A stretch of DNA of 14,494 nucleotides from Betaproteobacteria bacterium. GTDB lineage: Bacteria; Pseudomonadota; Gammaproteobacteria; Burkholderiales; SG8-39. The stretch covers positions 1 to 14,494 of the forward strand of contig VBCT01000094.1 of the NCBI GenBank assembly GCA_005882235.1, read 5' to 3'. A program made the translations under genes and the position numbers. The notes beneath the pieces were generated by a model. It made no database searches, was not told the DNA's origin, and worked only from the letters and a program-made list of their open reading frames with translations. Shown here one piece after another: positions 6,672 to 13,957 of this stretch. The first letter of the stretch is position 1; the number at the start of each line of letters is the position of its first letter.

Positions 6672-8564
6672 ATGCAATTTCCCGAGTTCGATGTGATCGT
6701 GGTCGGCGGCGGCCATGCCGGGACCGAGGCCGCGCTTGCGGCCGCGCGGGCGGGCTGTCGGACTCTTCTGCTCACCCACAACATTGAAACGCTGGGACAG
6801 ATGTCCTGCAACCCGTCCATCGGGGGCATTGGGAAGGGGCATCTCGTCAAGGAAGTGGACGCCTTGGGCGGAGCCATGGCGATCGCCACGGACGAGGCGG
6901 GGATCCAGTTTCGCATCCTGAATTCCTCCAAGGGTCCCGCAGTCCGTGCGACGCGTGCGCAAGCCGATCGTCTCCTGTACAAGCGGGCGATTCGATCGCG
7001 GCTGGAGAACCAGCCGAACCTGACTTTGTTCCAGCAGGCGGTGGACGACCTCCTGTTGGAGGGTGACCGGATTGCCGGGGTCGTGACTGAGCTCGGCGTT
7101 CGCTTTTCCAGCCGCGTGGTAGTGCTGACCACCGGGACTTTTCTTTCCGGACTCATCCATATCGGGCTGTCGAACTATCGGGCCGGTCGGGCCGGGGATC
7201 CGCCTTCAGTCAGCCTCGCTGCGCGACTGCGCGAGCTCAAGCTTCCGGTGGGTCGCCTCAAGACCGGGACGCCACCGCGGCTCGACGGCCGCACCGTCGA
7301 TTTTTCGGTCCTGAACCCGCAGCCGGGCGACGAGCCGGCGCCCGTCTTTTCGTTTGTCGGAATGCCGGGGATGCATCCTCGGCAGCTGCCATGCTGGATT
7401 ACCCACACCAATCCGCGCACGCACGAAATCATCCGCGGGGGCTTGGATCGCTCGCCGATGTACACCGGAGTGATCGAGGGGATCGGCCCCCGCTATTGCC
7501 CTTCGATCGAGGACAAGATCCATCGCTATGCCGCAAAACAGAGTCACCAGATTTTTCTCGAGCCCGAGGGGCTCACCACCAACGAGTTCTATCCGAACGG
7601 AATCTCGACCAGTCTGCCCTTCGATGTGCAGATCGAGCTCGTGCGCAGCATCCGGGGGCTGGAGCAGGCCCATATCCTGCGGCCGGGTTACGCCATCGAG
7701 TACGACTATTACGACCCTCGCAACTTACGATCGTCGCTCGAAACGAAGTCGATTTCGGGCCTGTTCTTCGCGGGACAAATCAACGGCACTACCGGCTACG
7801 AGGAAGCGGCAGCGCAGGGAATCCTCGCCGGCATCAATGCGGCGCTCTTCGTCCGGGACGAGCATGCCTGGTGCCCGCGGCGCGACGAGGGCTATATCGG
7901 TGTGCTGGTCGACGACCTGATCACCCGCGGTGTTTCTGAGCCGTACCGCATGTTCACCAGCCGCGCGGAATACCGGCTCATGTTGCGCGAGGACAACGCG
8001 GACCTGCGCCTCACCGAGGCCGGTCGCAGGCTCGGCATCGTGGACGACGTCCGCTGGGACGCGTTCAACCGCAAGCGTGACGCGATCGGCCGCGAGCAGG
8101 AGCGCCTCAAGTCCACTTGGGTCAATCCCAAGTCCCTGCCTGCCGAGCTTGCTGTGCGTGTGCTCGGTAAGCCGATCGAACGCGAATACTCTCTCATGGA
8201 TCTGCTGAAGCGTCCGGGGGTGGGTTACGCCTCGCTGGCTGAGCTTTGTGAGCGAGGTGCACTCGTCGGCGATGAGGCAGTCGCCTCACAGGTGGAGATT
8301 CAAGCCAAATACCAGGGATATGTCGAGCGTCAGCATGAAGAAATCGCGCGCCAGGAACGCTACGAGACGATGGCGCTGCCGCGCGATCTCGATTACCGAC
8401 GCGTGCGCGGCCTGTCGATCGAAGTGCAGCAGAAACTGCACCAACACAAACCGGAGACGATCGGACAAGCCTCGCGCATCTCAGGCATCACTCCCGCCGC
8501 GATCTCGCTGCTGCTCGTCCACCTGAAGCGCGGAATGGGCGCGCCGGAAAGATCGGCCGCATGA
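6672..8564 (+). CDS. mnmG: tRNA uridine-5-carboxymethylaminomethyl(34) synthesis enzyme MnmG
   Basis: FAD-dependent partner of MnmE (also called GidA), using methylene-tetrahydrofolate to modify wobble U34 of tRNA. ATG 6672 gives MQFPEFDVIVVGGGHAGTEA, placing the FAD-binding G-x-G-x-x-G at 12-17; a GTG at 6660 would add four residues. Length 630 aa is typical. Other signatures are CNPSIGGIGKGH (46-57), the NGTTGYEEAAAQG segment, and the C-terminal helical domain with RRVRGLSIEVQQKL, which binds MnmE and tRNA. No strong Shine-Dalgarno is seen. Its stop overlaps the rsmG start (ATGA), as in the usual mnmG-rsmG pair. The two parS sites lie directly upstream. Confidence 0.97.
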   Translation: MQFPEFDVIVVGGGHAGTEAALAAARAGCRTLLLTHNIETLGQMSCNPSIGGIGKGHLVKEVDALGGAMAIATDEAGIQFRILNSSKGPAVRATRAQADRLLYKRAIRSRLENQPNLTLFQQAVDDLLLEGDRIAGVVTELGVRFSSRVVVLTTGTFLSGLIHIGLSNYRAGRAGDPPSVSLAARLRELKLPVGRLKTGTPPRLDGRTVDFSVLNPQPGDEPAPVFSFVGMPGMHPRQLPCWITHTNPRTHEIIRGGLDRSPMYTGVIEGIGPRYCPSIEDKIHRYAAKQSHQIFLEPEGLTTNEFYPNGISTSLPFDVQIELVRSIRGLEQAHILRPGYAIEYDYYDPRNLRSSLETKSISGLFFAGQINGTTGYEEAAAQGILAGINAALFVRDEHAWCPRRDEGYIGVLVDDLITRGVSEPYRMFTSRAEYRLMLREDNADLRLTEAGRRLGIVDDVRWDAFNRKRDAIGREQERLKSTWVNPKSLPAELAVRVLGKPIEREYSLMDLLKRPGVGYASLAELCERGALVGDEAVASQVEIQAKYQGYVERQHEEIARQERYETMALPRDLDYRRVRGLSIEVQQKLHQHKPETIGQASRISGITPAAISLLLVHLKRGMGAPERSAA

Positions 8565-9192
8565 CGACGCTGGCGGCGGGGCCAGCGCAAGCCGAGTTGA
8601 GCCGGCGCCTCGAAAAAGGAGCGGAGGAACTGGGTCTTTCATTGGGTCGCGATGACAGGGGCAAGCTCCTTCAGTATCTCGCGTCTATAACCTCACCGCC
8701 ATACGAGACAGAGGGAAAATGGTCGGCGGTCACTTGCTTGACTGCCTCGCCGTGATCCCATACCTGACTGGACCTCGGGTGCTGGACGTCGGTAGCGGCG
8801 CGGGATTTCCTGGGATTCCCTTTGCGGTGGCGAGGCCCGACCTCCAGTTCGCACTGCTCGACAGCAATCACAAAAAAGCGGCTTTTCTCCGGCAGGCGGT
8901 AGCGGATCTTCAGCTGAAGAACGCGACTGTGATATGCGAGCGGGTCGAGGCATGGCACGCCGGTGAAAAATTCGATTGCATCATTTCCCGTGCGTTTGCC
9001 GAAATTGCCGAGTTCATCGCGCTGACAAAGCATTTGCTCGCACCGGGGGGCGTGTTCGCGGCGATGAAGGGCGTCCATCCCTTCGAGGAAATCGAGCGCT
9101 TGCCGCCCGACTTCCGCGTGCGGCAGGTGCACGCCTTCGCCGTTCCAGGGCTCGAAGCGCAGCGGCACCTTGTCTTGATCGAGCGCGCATGA
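8561..9192 (+). pseudogene. rsmG: 16S rRNA (guanine(527)-N7)-methyltransferase RsmG, frame broken by internal deletion
   Basis: RsmG (GidB) methylates N7 of G527 in 16S rRNA using SAM. Here the gene is in two frames. 8561-8679 encodes a normal start, ending ...GKLLQYL. From 8680 the next frame gives RVYNLTAIRDRGKMVGGHLL and then the intact SAM domain, including DVGSGAGFPGIP and ISRAF, to the stop at 9192. In RsmG about eight residues, including a conserved KWN, stand between these parts; only two bases remain, so about 22 bp appear lost. Reading straight on from the first start hits a stop at 8755. ATG 8719, with a GAGGG three bases before it, could restart translation of a 157-aa remnant with the SAM site but without the N-terminal domain. 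An assembly error is possible. The start overlaps mnmG, and the stop overlaps parA. Confidence 0.85.
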
Positions 9193-9968
9193 CCCGCATC
9201 TTCGCGGTCACCAACCAGAAGGGCGGGGTCGGAAAGACCACGACCAGCGTCAATCTCGCGGCGGGCCTCGCGCAGTCCGGGATGCGGGTGCTGCTGGTGG
9301 ATCTCGACCCACAGGGCAACGCCACCATGGGTAGCGGCATCGACAAGCGTACGCTCCAGACCTCGATCTACCAGGTTCTGCTGGGATTGGCCACGGCCGA
9401 TTCGGCACGGCAGAAGTCGGAATCGGGCGGGTACGATCTGATTCCCGCCAACCGCGACCTCGCCGGCGCGGAAATCGAACTGGTCAACCTCGAGCACCGC
9501 GAATCCCGCCTGAAGACTGCACTCGGGTCGATCGCCGGGCAGTACGAATTCATCCTGCTCGACTGCCCTCCTGCCCTGAACATACTCACCTTGAACGGAT
9601 TGGTGGCAGCCAATGCGGTGATGATCCCGATGCAATGCGAGTATTACGCGCTCGAGGGGCTCTCCGATCTCGTCAACACGATCAAGAAGGTCCGCCAGCA
9701 CCTGAATCCGAAGCTCGATATCGAAGGGCTGCTTCGAACCATGTACGATCCGCGTAATGCGCTCGCGCAGCAGGTGTCGGCGCAATTGCAGGAGCACTTC
9801 GGCAAGAAGGTGTACGAGACCGTGATCCCGCGCAACGTACGGCTCGCCGAGGCGCCAAGCTTCGGCGCTCCCGCCGTGAAGCTCGACCGCGAATGCAAGG
9901 GCTCGCAAGCGTACGTCGCCCTTGCAGGCGAGATTCTCCTGCGTAACGGCATCGCGGCGGCAGCATGA
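9189..9968 (+). CDS. parA: Chromosome partitioning ATPase ParA (Soj)
   Basis: 259-aa deviant Walker ATPase that binds nucleoid DNA in the ATP form and drives segregation of ParB-parS complexes. ATG 9189 overlaps the rsmG stop (ATGA) and gives MTRIFAVTNQKGGVGKTTTS; the open frame extends upstream to 8976 only within rsmG. Motifs: deviant Walker A KGGVGKT (11-17) with the signature Lys11, Walker A-prime VDLDPQGN (37-44), and Walker B FILLDCPP (121-128). The short N-terminus without an HTH domain marks the chromosomal Soj/ParA type rather than the plasmid P1-type. parB follows 13 bp later. Everything needed for activity appears present. Confidence 0.97.
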   Translation: MTRIFAVTNQKGGVGKTTTSVNLAAGLAQSGMRVLLVDLDPQGNATMGSGIDKRTLQTSIYQVLLGLATADSARQKSESGGYDLIPANRDLAGAEIELVNLEHRESRLKTALGSIAGQYEFILLDCPPALNILTLNGLVAANAVMIPMQCEYYALEGLSDLVNTIKKVRQHLNPKLDIEGLLRTMYDPRNALAQQVSAQLQEHFGKKVYETVIPRNVRLAEAPSFGAPAVKLDRECKGSQAYVALAGEILLRNGIAAAA

Positions 9969-9981
9969 GCGGGAAACTCAA

Positions 9982-10845
9982 GTGAAACTCAGGGGACTGG
10001 GCAGGGGCTTGGACGCCCTCCTCGACAAGGATGGGGAGGGGAGGGCCGTCTCCGAGCGGCAAGCTACGCTGAGTATCGATCAGCTGCAGCGCGGTCGCTA
10101 CCAGCCGCGCACGAAGATGGACGACAGCTCGCTCGAGGAGCTCGCAGCTTCGATCAGAGCGCAGGGCCTGATGCAGCCTATTCTCGTGCGGCCGATCGGG
10201 AACAACCGCTACGAGATCATTGCGGGCGAGCGGCGCTGGCGCGCGGCGAAAATCGCCGGTTTAGCGGAAGTCCCAGCGCTCGTTCGCGACGTGCCGGATT
10301 CGTCGGCGCTCGCCATGGCGCTGGTCGAGAACATCCAAAGGGAAAATCTCAATCCGCTCGAGGAAGCGGGCGGCGTGCAGCGGTTGATCGGCGAGTTCAA
10401 GCTCACGCACCAGGAGGCGGCGGAGGCCATCGGTCGCTCCCGGGCCGCAACCACCAACTTGCTCAGGTTGCTGAATTTGCAAAAGGCGGTCCAGGCGCTG
10501 GTTTTCGACGGAAAGCTCGAGATGGGACACGCGCGCGCACTCCTCGCTCTCGATGGACGACAGCAGGAGAGCGCCGCGAAACGGGTCGCCGACCAGGCGC
10601 TCTCCGTGCGCCAGACCGAGCGGCTGGTCAACACCATTCTTCATCCTACGGCCAAGACCAGGCGCAGGCACGCGTCCGACCGCGACATCACGCGTCTCGA
10701 GGAAGAATTGTCCGATGAGATCGGTACCAAAATCGAGATCAAGCCGGGCAAAAAAGGTGCAGGGAAACTGGTCATCAGCTACTCGAGTCACGATCACCTG
10801 GACGACCTTCTGTCCAAGTTCCGCCGCAAGCGGTCCGTTTCCTAA
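9982..10845 (+). CDS. parB: Chromosome partitioning protein ParB (Spo0J)
   Basis: 287-aa CTP-dependent DNA clamp that binds parS. I chose GTG 9982, since the product then begins with the typical (M)KLRGLGRGLDALL; this N-terminal segment is the part that stimulates ParA ATPase. A GCGGGA lies upstream at proper distance. The frame stays open back to 9922 inside parA, but without family resemblance. Motifs: GERRWR (82-87) and ENIQRENLNPLEEA (116-129) of the CTP-binding N-domain, a helix-turn-helix around THQEAAEAIGRSRAATTNLL (142-161) for parS recognition, and a C-terminal dimerisation domain ending in basic residues. Cognate parS sites are visible at 6513 and 6591. The next gene is a catabolic oxygenase, not the ATP-synthase operon that often follows. 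Confidence 0.97.
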   Translation: MKLRGLGRGLDALLDKDGEGRAVSERQATLSIDQLQRGRYQPRTKMDDSSLEELAASIRAQGLMQPILVRPIGNNRYEIIAGERRWRAAKIAGLAEVPALVRDVPDSSALAMALVENIQRENLNPLEEAGGVQRLIGEFKLTHQEAAEAIGRSRAATTNLLRLLNLQKAVQALVFDGKLEMGHARALLALDGRQQESAAKRVADQALSVRQTERLVNTILHPTAKTRRRHASDRDITRLEEELSDEIGTKIEIKPGKKGAGKLVISYSSHDHLDDLLSKFRRKRSVS

Positions 10846-10877
10846 CGAGCAGCGACGACCCTGAAAGAGAGAAGTCC

Positions 10878-12098
10878 ATGGGCGCGCGCCACGTGTGGCC
10901 CCAAGAAGGCGTTTCCCGCATCCCTTACTGGATCTACTCCGACCCGGAGATCTATTCCCGGGAGCAGGAGCGCATCTTCTGCGGTCCGAGCTGGAACTAT
11001 GTGGCGCTCGAGGCGGAGCTGCCGCGCCCGGGAGATTTCAAGCGTACTTTCATAGGCGAAAAGCCGGTCGTGGTGGTGCGCGACCAGGAAGGCTCGATCA
11101 ACGTCGTCGAGAATCGCTGCGCTCACCGGGGCGTGCAGTTCTGCCAGAAGCATCTGGGCAGCGCCGCCGAGTTCATGTGTCCCTACCACCAGTGGACCTA
11201 TGACCTGAAGGGCAATCTGATCGGCGTGCCGTTCAGGCGCGGCGTGAAGAAGCAGGGCGGCATGCCTGCGGATTTCGATCCGAAGAATCACGGGTTGCGC
11301 AGGCTTCGGGTCGCCCGCCGCAACGGGGTGATCTTCGCCTCGTTTGCGGCGGATCTGGAACCGCTCGAGAAATATTTTGGCCCTTCGATGCTGGTGCTTT
11401 TCGACCGTGTGTTCGACGGCCGGGAGCTTCGCGTGCTCGGCTACTCGCGCCAACTGACACCCGCCAACTGGAAATTGATGTTCGAGAACATCAAGGACCC
11501 TTACCACGCGAGCCTGCTGCACGTATTCCTGGTGAGCTTCGGGCTGTTTCGCGCCGATCAGCCCTCGAAGGTGCAGATGGATGCAACCGGCCGTCACGGT
11601 GCGCTGATTTCCTGGCGAGGAGATCAGAAGAAGACCGAGGACAACGCCGACATGAAGTCGCTGATCGACACCTTCAAACTGCAGGACTCGACGCTTCTAG
11701 AGCCGGTGCACGAATTTTCCGAGTACACCGTGGTGATGACGACCCTCTGGCCTAACCTCATCATCCAGCAGCAGTCGAACACCCTGGCGATGCGTCAGCT
11801 CATCACGCGCGGGCCAGCGGCGTTCGAGCTCGCCTGGACGTATTTCGGCTACGCCGACGACGACGAGGACATGACCCGGCGAAGGCTGCGGCAGGCGAAC
11901 CTCATGGGGCCGGCAGGTTTCGTCTCGATCGACGACAGCGAGGTGATGAAATTCTCTCAGAGCGGCGTCGCTCCTTATCCTGAAAGGGCCGGCGTTGTGG
12001 AGATGGGGGGGCGCGACTGGAAGGACGAGCAGCATATGGTCACGGAATCCGTGATCCGGGCGTTTTACGCCTACTACCGTCAGGTCATGGAGATTTAA
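10878..12098 (+). CDS. Rieske aromatic-ring hydroxylating oxygenase, large (alpha) subunit, salicylate 5-hydroxylase-like
   Basis: 406-aa catalytic subunit of a three-component Rieske non-haem iron oxygenase that hydroxylates an aromatic ring with O2 and electrons from a ferredoxin. Rieske [2Fe-2S] ligands: C81-x-H83-x17-C101-x2-H104. Mononuclear iron site: ENIKDPYHASLLH, giving H210 and H215 with bridging D207, and D352/D353 in the SIDDSE stretch as the third ligand. The whole chain, for instance GDFKRTFIGEKPVVVVRD and GPAGFVS, resembles from memory the NagG large subunit of salicylate 5-hydroxylase and relatives acting on anthranilate or benzoate; the true substrate cannot be read from sequence. 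ATG 10878 has an AGAGAGAAG ribosome site. It starts 32 bp after parB with no visible terminator between. Confidence 0.92.
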   Translation: MGARHVWPQEGVSRIPYWIYSDPEIYSREQERIFCGPSWNYVALEAELPRPGDFKRTFIGEKPVVVVRDQEGSINVVENRCAHRGVQFCQKHLGSAAEFMCPYHQWTYDLKGNLIGVPFRRGVKKQGGMPADFDPKNHGLRRLRVARRNGVIFASFAADLEPLEKYFGPSMLVLFDRVFDGRELRVLGYSRQLTPANWKLMFENIKDPYHASLLHVFLVSFGLFRADQPSKVQMDATGRHGALISWRGDQKKTEDNADMKSLIDTFKLQDSTLLEPVHEFSEYTVVMTTLWPNLIIQQQSNTLAMRQLITRGPAAFELAWTYFGYADDDEDMTRRRLRQANLMGPAGFVSIDDSEVMKFSQSGVAPYPERAGVVEMGGRDWKDEQHMVTESVIRAFYAYYRQVMEI

Positions 12099-12103
12099 GA
12101 GGC

Positions 12104-12141
12104 TGTGAATCATTCGCGAAGATCACAAAAGCGAACGTTCG
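12104..12141. repeat. Palindrome-rich spacer between alpha and beta subunit genes
   Basis: The 57-bp gap between the subunit genes, unusually long for such a pair, holds TTCGCGAA (12113-12120), flanked by TGTGA (12104-12108) and TCACA (12123-12127), and then the perfect 10-bp palindrome CGAACGTTCG (12132-12141). No T-tract or clear Shine-Dalgarno is present. It could be a regulator site, an mRNA processing hairpin or chance. Confidence 0.3.
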
Positions 12142-12155
12142 TCCTTTTCTGAACC

Positions 12156-12656
12156 ATGAGCGCCGCGGAACGCTATATCACCTTGAATTCCCGGGACCTA
12201 CGCCTGGAGCTTGAAGAGCTCTACGCGGCCTACACCGCCTGCTTGGACGAAGAGCGCTTCGAGGAGTGGCCGGAGTTCTTCGTCGAACAATGTCTCTACA
12301 AGATCGTTCCGCGCGAGAACTTCGAGCGCGGGCTGCCGCTCGCAACCTGGCTTTGCGAGAGCAAGGGGTATCTCGCCGACCGGGTCACCGCGATCCGCAA
12401 AACCGCCGTATACGCGCCGCGCTACGTGCGCCGCATGGTGAGCGGCGTGCGCGTCCTGGGCTGGAAGGAAGAGGTGCTCGAGGTGCGCGCGAACTATGTC
12501 GCGCTCGAGACCCTGCAAGACGAACTCACGCGGGTCTTCAACACCGGCCAATATCGCGACAAGCTCGTCGTCGAGGAGGGCAGTTTGAAATTCAAGGAAA
12601 AGCTCTGCATCTTCGACAGCCTCCTCGTCCCGAACAGCTTGATCTATCCCCTGTGA
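12156..12656 (+). CDS. Aromatic-ring hydroxylating oxygenase, small (beta) subunit
   Basis: 166-aa NTF2-fold structural subunit that pairs with the alpha subunit, usually in an alpha3-beta3 assembly. Visible family traits are the early ELYAAYTACLDEERFEEWPE helix, YKIVPRENFERGLPL, and the C-terminal FNTGQYRDKLV and KEKLCIFDSLLVPNSLIYPL; the latter resembles the NagH-type small subunit of salicylate 5-hydroxylase as I remember it. Length is normal (155-180 aa). ATG 12156 is the best start, although no Shine-Dalgarno precedes it; translation may depend on the upstream gene or the spacer's structure. The ferredoxin gene follows after one base. The subunit has no metal ligands of its own. Confidence 0.9.
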   Translation: MSAAERYITLNSRDLRLELEELYAAYTACLDEERFEEWPEFFVEQCLYKIVPRENFERGLPLATWLCESKGYLADRVTAIRKTAVYAPRYVRRMVSGVRVLGWKEEVLEVRANYVALETLQDELTRVFNTGQYRDKLVVEEGSLKFKEKLCIFDSLLVPNSLIYPL

Positions 12657-12657
12657 C

Positions 12658-12969
12658 ATGAGCGAGAACTGGGTCGAAGTCGCGAGCGCCTCCGATGTCC
12701 CAGAAGACGGGACGCTCCTCGTCAATCTCGGCGCGGAGCCGGTGTGTCTGTACAAGCTCGGTGGAAGGATTTTCGCCACGCACGACACCTGCACTCACGG
12801 GCAGGCGAGCCTCGCCGACGGCTTCATCGAGGGCGAGGAGATCGAATGCCCGCTGCACCAGGGGAAATTTCATATCGCGACCGGCAAGGCGGTCGGCGCT
12901 CCCTGCACCGAGGACATCCGCACCTACGCCGTGAGGATCGAAAACGGCGCGGTGCTGCTCAAGGAATAG
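12658..12969 (+). CDS. Rieske [2Fe-2S] ferredoxin of the aromatic-ring hydroxylase
   Basis: 103-aa electron carrier that feeds the alpha subunit. The cluster ligands are C45-T-H47-x16-C64-P-L-H67, in CTHGQASLADG and IECPLHQGKF, the pattern of naphthalene/biphenyl-type Rieske ferredoxins. Start ATG 12658 lies one base after the beta-subunit stop, so translation is probably coupled. The chain MSENWVEVAS and ADGFIEGEEIECPLHQGKF resembles the NagAb/NahAb type as remembered. A NAD(P)H-dependent ferredoxin reductase, the remaining member of such systems, is not found in the window; it may lie downstream or be supplied from elsewhere in the genome. All four ligands are present, so it should be functional. 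Confidence 0.94.
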   Translation: MSENWVEVASASDVPEDGTLLVNLGAEPVCLYKLGGRIFATHDTCTHGQASLADGFIEGEEIECPLHQGKFHIATGKAVGAPCTEDIRTYAVRIENGAVLLKE

Positions 12970-12976
12970 CAAGGCC

Positions 12977-13957
12977 GTGGAAAGACTGTCTCTGACGCTT
13001 GCCCTCGGCGACTACGAGCACACGCGCGACCTCGCTACGGGACAAGTACCCGTTCAAGGCGTGAGCCTCAACGTGCTCACCCTGGCGCCGGAGGAAGCGT
13101 TCTTTCGCTTCACCTTCTTCCGGGAATGGGAAGTGTCGGAAATGTCCATGGGCAAATACGTGTCCTTGCGCTCGCAGGAGGACAAGGGCATCACCGCGAT
13201 CCCCGTGTTCCCGTCGCGGGTGTTCAGGCAATCGATGATCTACGTGCGCGAAGGCGGCAAGATCGACCGCCCCGAGCAGCTGAAGGGCAAGCGCATCGGG
13301 ATTCCGGAGTGGGCACAGACGGCGGTGATCTACTCGCGCGGTTATCTCACCCACCAGGCCAAGGTGCCGCTCGGCTCGGTCGAGTGGGTCCAGGCGGGAG
13401 TGAACCAAGCAGGACGCGTTGAGAAAGTGAAGCCGAAGCTGCCCGAGGGGGTGCGGCTTCGCCCGGAGCCCCAACACTCTCTGAATGACATGCTGCTTGC
13501 AGGGGATATCGACGCCGTGCTTTCCGCGCGGCCCCCGCGCGGCTTCGGCAGCGGCATCCGGCGGCTGTTCCCGGATTACGAAGCGGTCGAAGCGGCCTAT
13601 TTCAGGGAGACCGGAATCTTTCCCATCATGCATGTGATCGTGATAAAAACCGACGTGCTCGAGCGCCACCCCTGGCTCGCGATGAGTTTTTACAAGGCTT
13701 TCGAGGAAGCGAAGCGTCGCTCTGTCGAGAGGCTCTCCGACATCACGGCTTCGCACGCGCCGCTCGCCTGGCTTGCGCCGTACACCGAGCGGATGAAAAA
13801 CCTCTTCGGCGAGGACTTCTGGCCCTACGGGCTGGAGAAGAACCGCACCACGCTCCAGGCCTTCGTCGATTTTGCATTCGAACAAGGCGTGTGCCACAGG
13901 CGCCTCGAGCTCGAGGAATTGTTTCCCAAGCAGGTGTTGACCTCGTTCAAGGTATGA
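12977..13957 (+). CDS. 4,5-dihydroxyphthalate decarboxylase-like protein
   Basis: 326-aa protein of the family annotated as 4,5-dihydroxyphthalate decarboxylase (Pht5-type), which shares the fold of periplasmic substrate-binding proteins. Here there is no signal peptide: from GTG 12977 the product starts MERLSLTLALGDYEHTRDLA, so it should act in the cytosol as an enzyme and not as a transporter part. Family stretches seen are FREWEVSEMSMGKY, AIPVFPSRVFRQS, GKRIGIPEWAQTA, VQAGVNQAGR and DMLLAGDIDAVLSARPP. A decarboxylase would remove a carboxylate from a hydroxylated aromatic acid made by the upstream oxygenase, but the real substrate is unknown; members of this family occur in many catabolic clusters unrelated to phthalate. 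It starts seven bases after the ferredoxin stop and overlaps the next gene (ATGA). Confidence 0.82.
   Translation: MERLSLTLALGDYEHTRDLATGQVPVQGVSLNVLTLAPEEAFFRFTFFREWEVSEMSMGKYVSLRSQEDKGITAIPVFPSRVFRQSMIYVREGGKIDRPEQLKGKRIGIPEWAQTAVIYSRGYLTHQAKVPLGSVEWVQAGVNQAGRVEKVKPKLPEGVRLRPEPQHSLNDMLLAGDIDAVLSARPPRGFGSGIRRLFPDYEAVEAAYFRETGIFPIMHVIVIKTDVLERHPWLAMSFYKAFEEAKRRSVERLSDITASHAPLAWLAPYTERMKNLFGEDFWPYGLEKNRTTLQAFVDFAFEQGVCHRRLELEELFPKQVLTSFKV

Noticed and set aside
6488..6787. A 99-aa + strand open frame spanning the parS sites
   Set aside because: It runs through both parS palindromes and into mnmG out of frame; the peptide is Arg/Ser-rich with no family resemblance.
8671..8721. Programmed ribosomal frameshift in rsmG
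   Set aside because: There is no slippery heptamer, and a shift would still leave out about eight conserved residues, so the gene would not be restored.
8910..9908. A 332-aa minus-strand open frame across rsmG and parA
   Set aside because: It is antisense to the rsmG SAM domain and parA, with no recognisable motif. The same reasoning covers the long minus-strand frames at 3214-3999 and 12959-13897 and the + frame at 5561-6238 inside pckG.
10890..10895. A further CACGTG core as a third parS site near the alpha-subunit start
   Set aside because: The flanks (GCGC before, TGGC after) do not match the TTT/AAA arms of parS.
12104..12127. CRP-type operator TGTGA...TCACA
   Set aside because: The arms are 14 bp apart rather than 6, and the position is between two genes of one operon rather than at a promoter.
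12977..13957. Periplasmic substrate-binding protein of an ABC transporter
   Set aside because: There is no signal peptide or lipobox and no permease or ATPase gene beside it; the family segments fit the Pht5-type decarboxylase group better.
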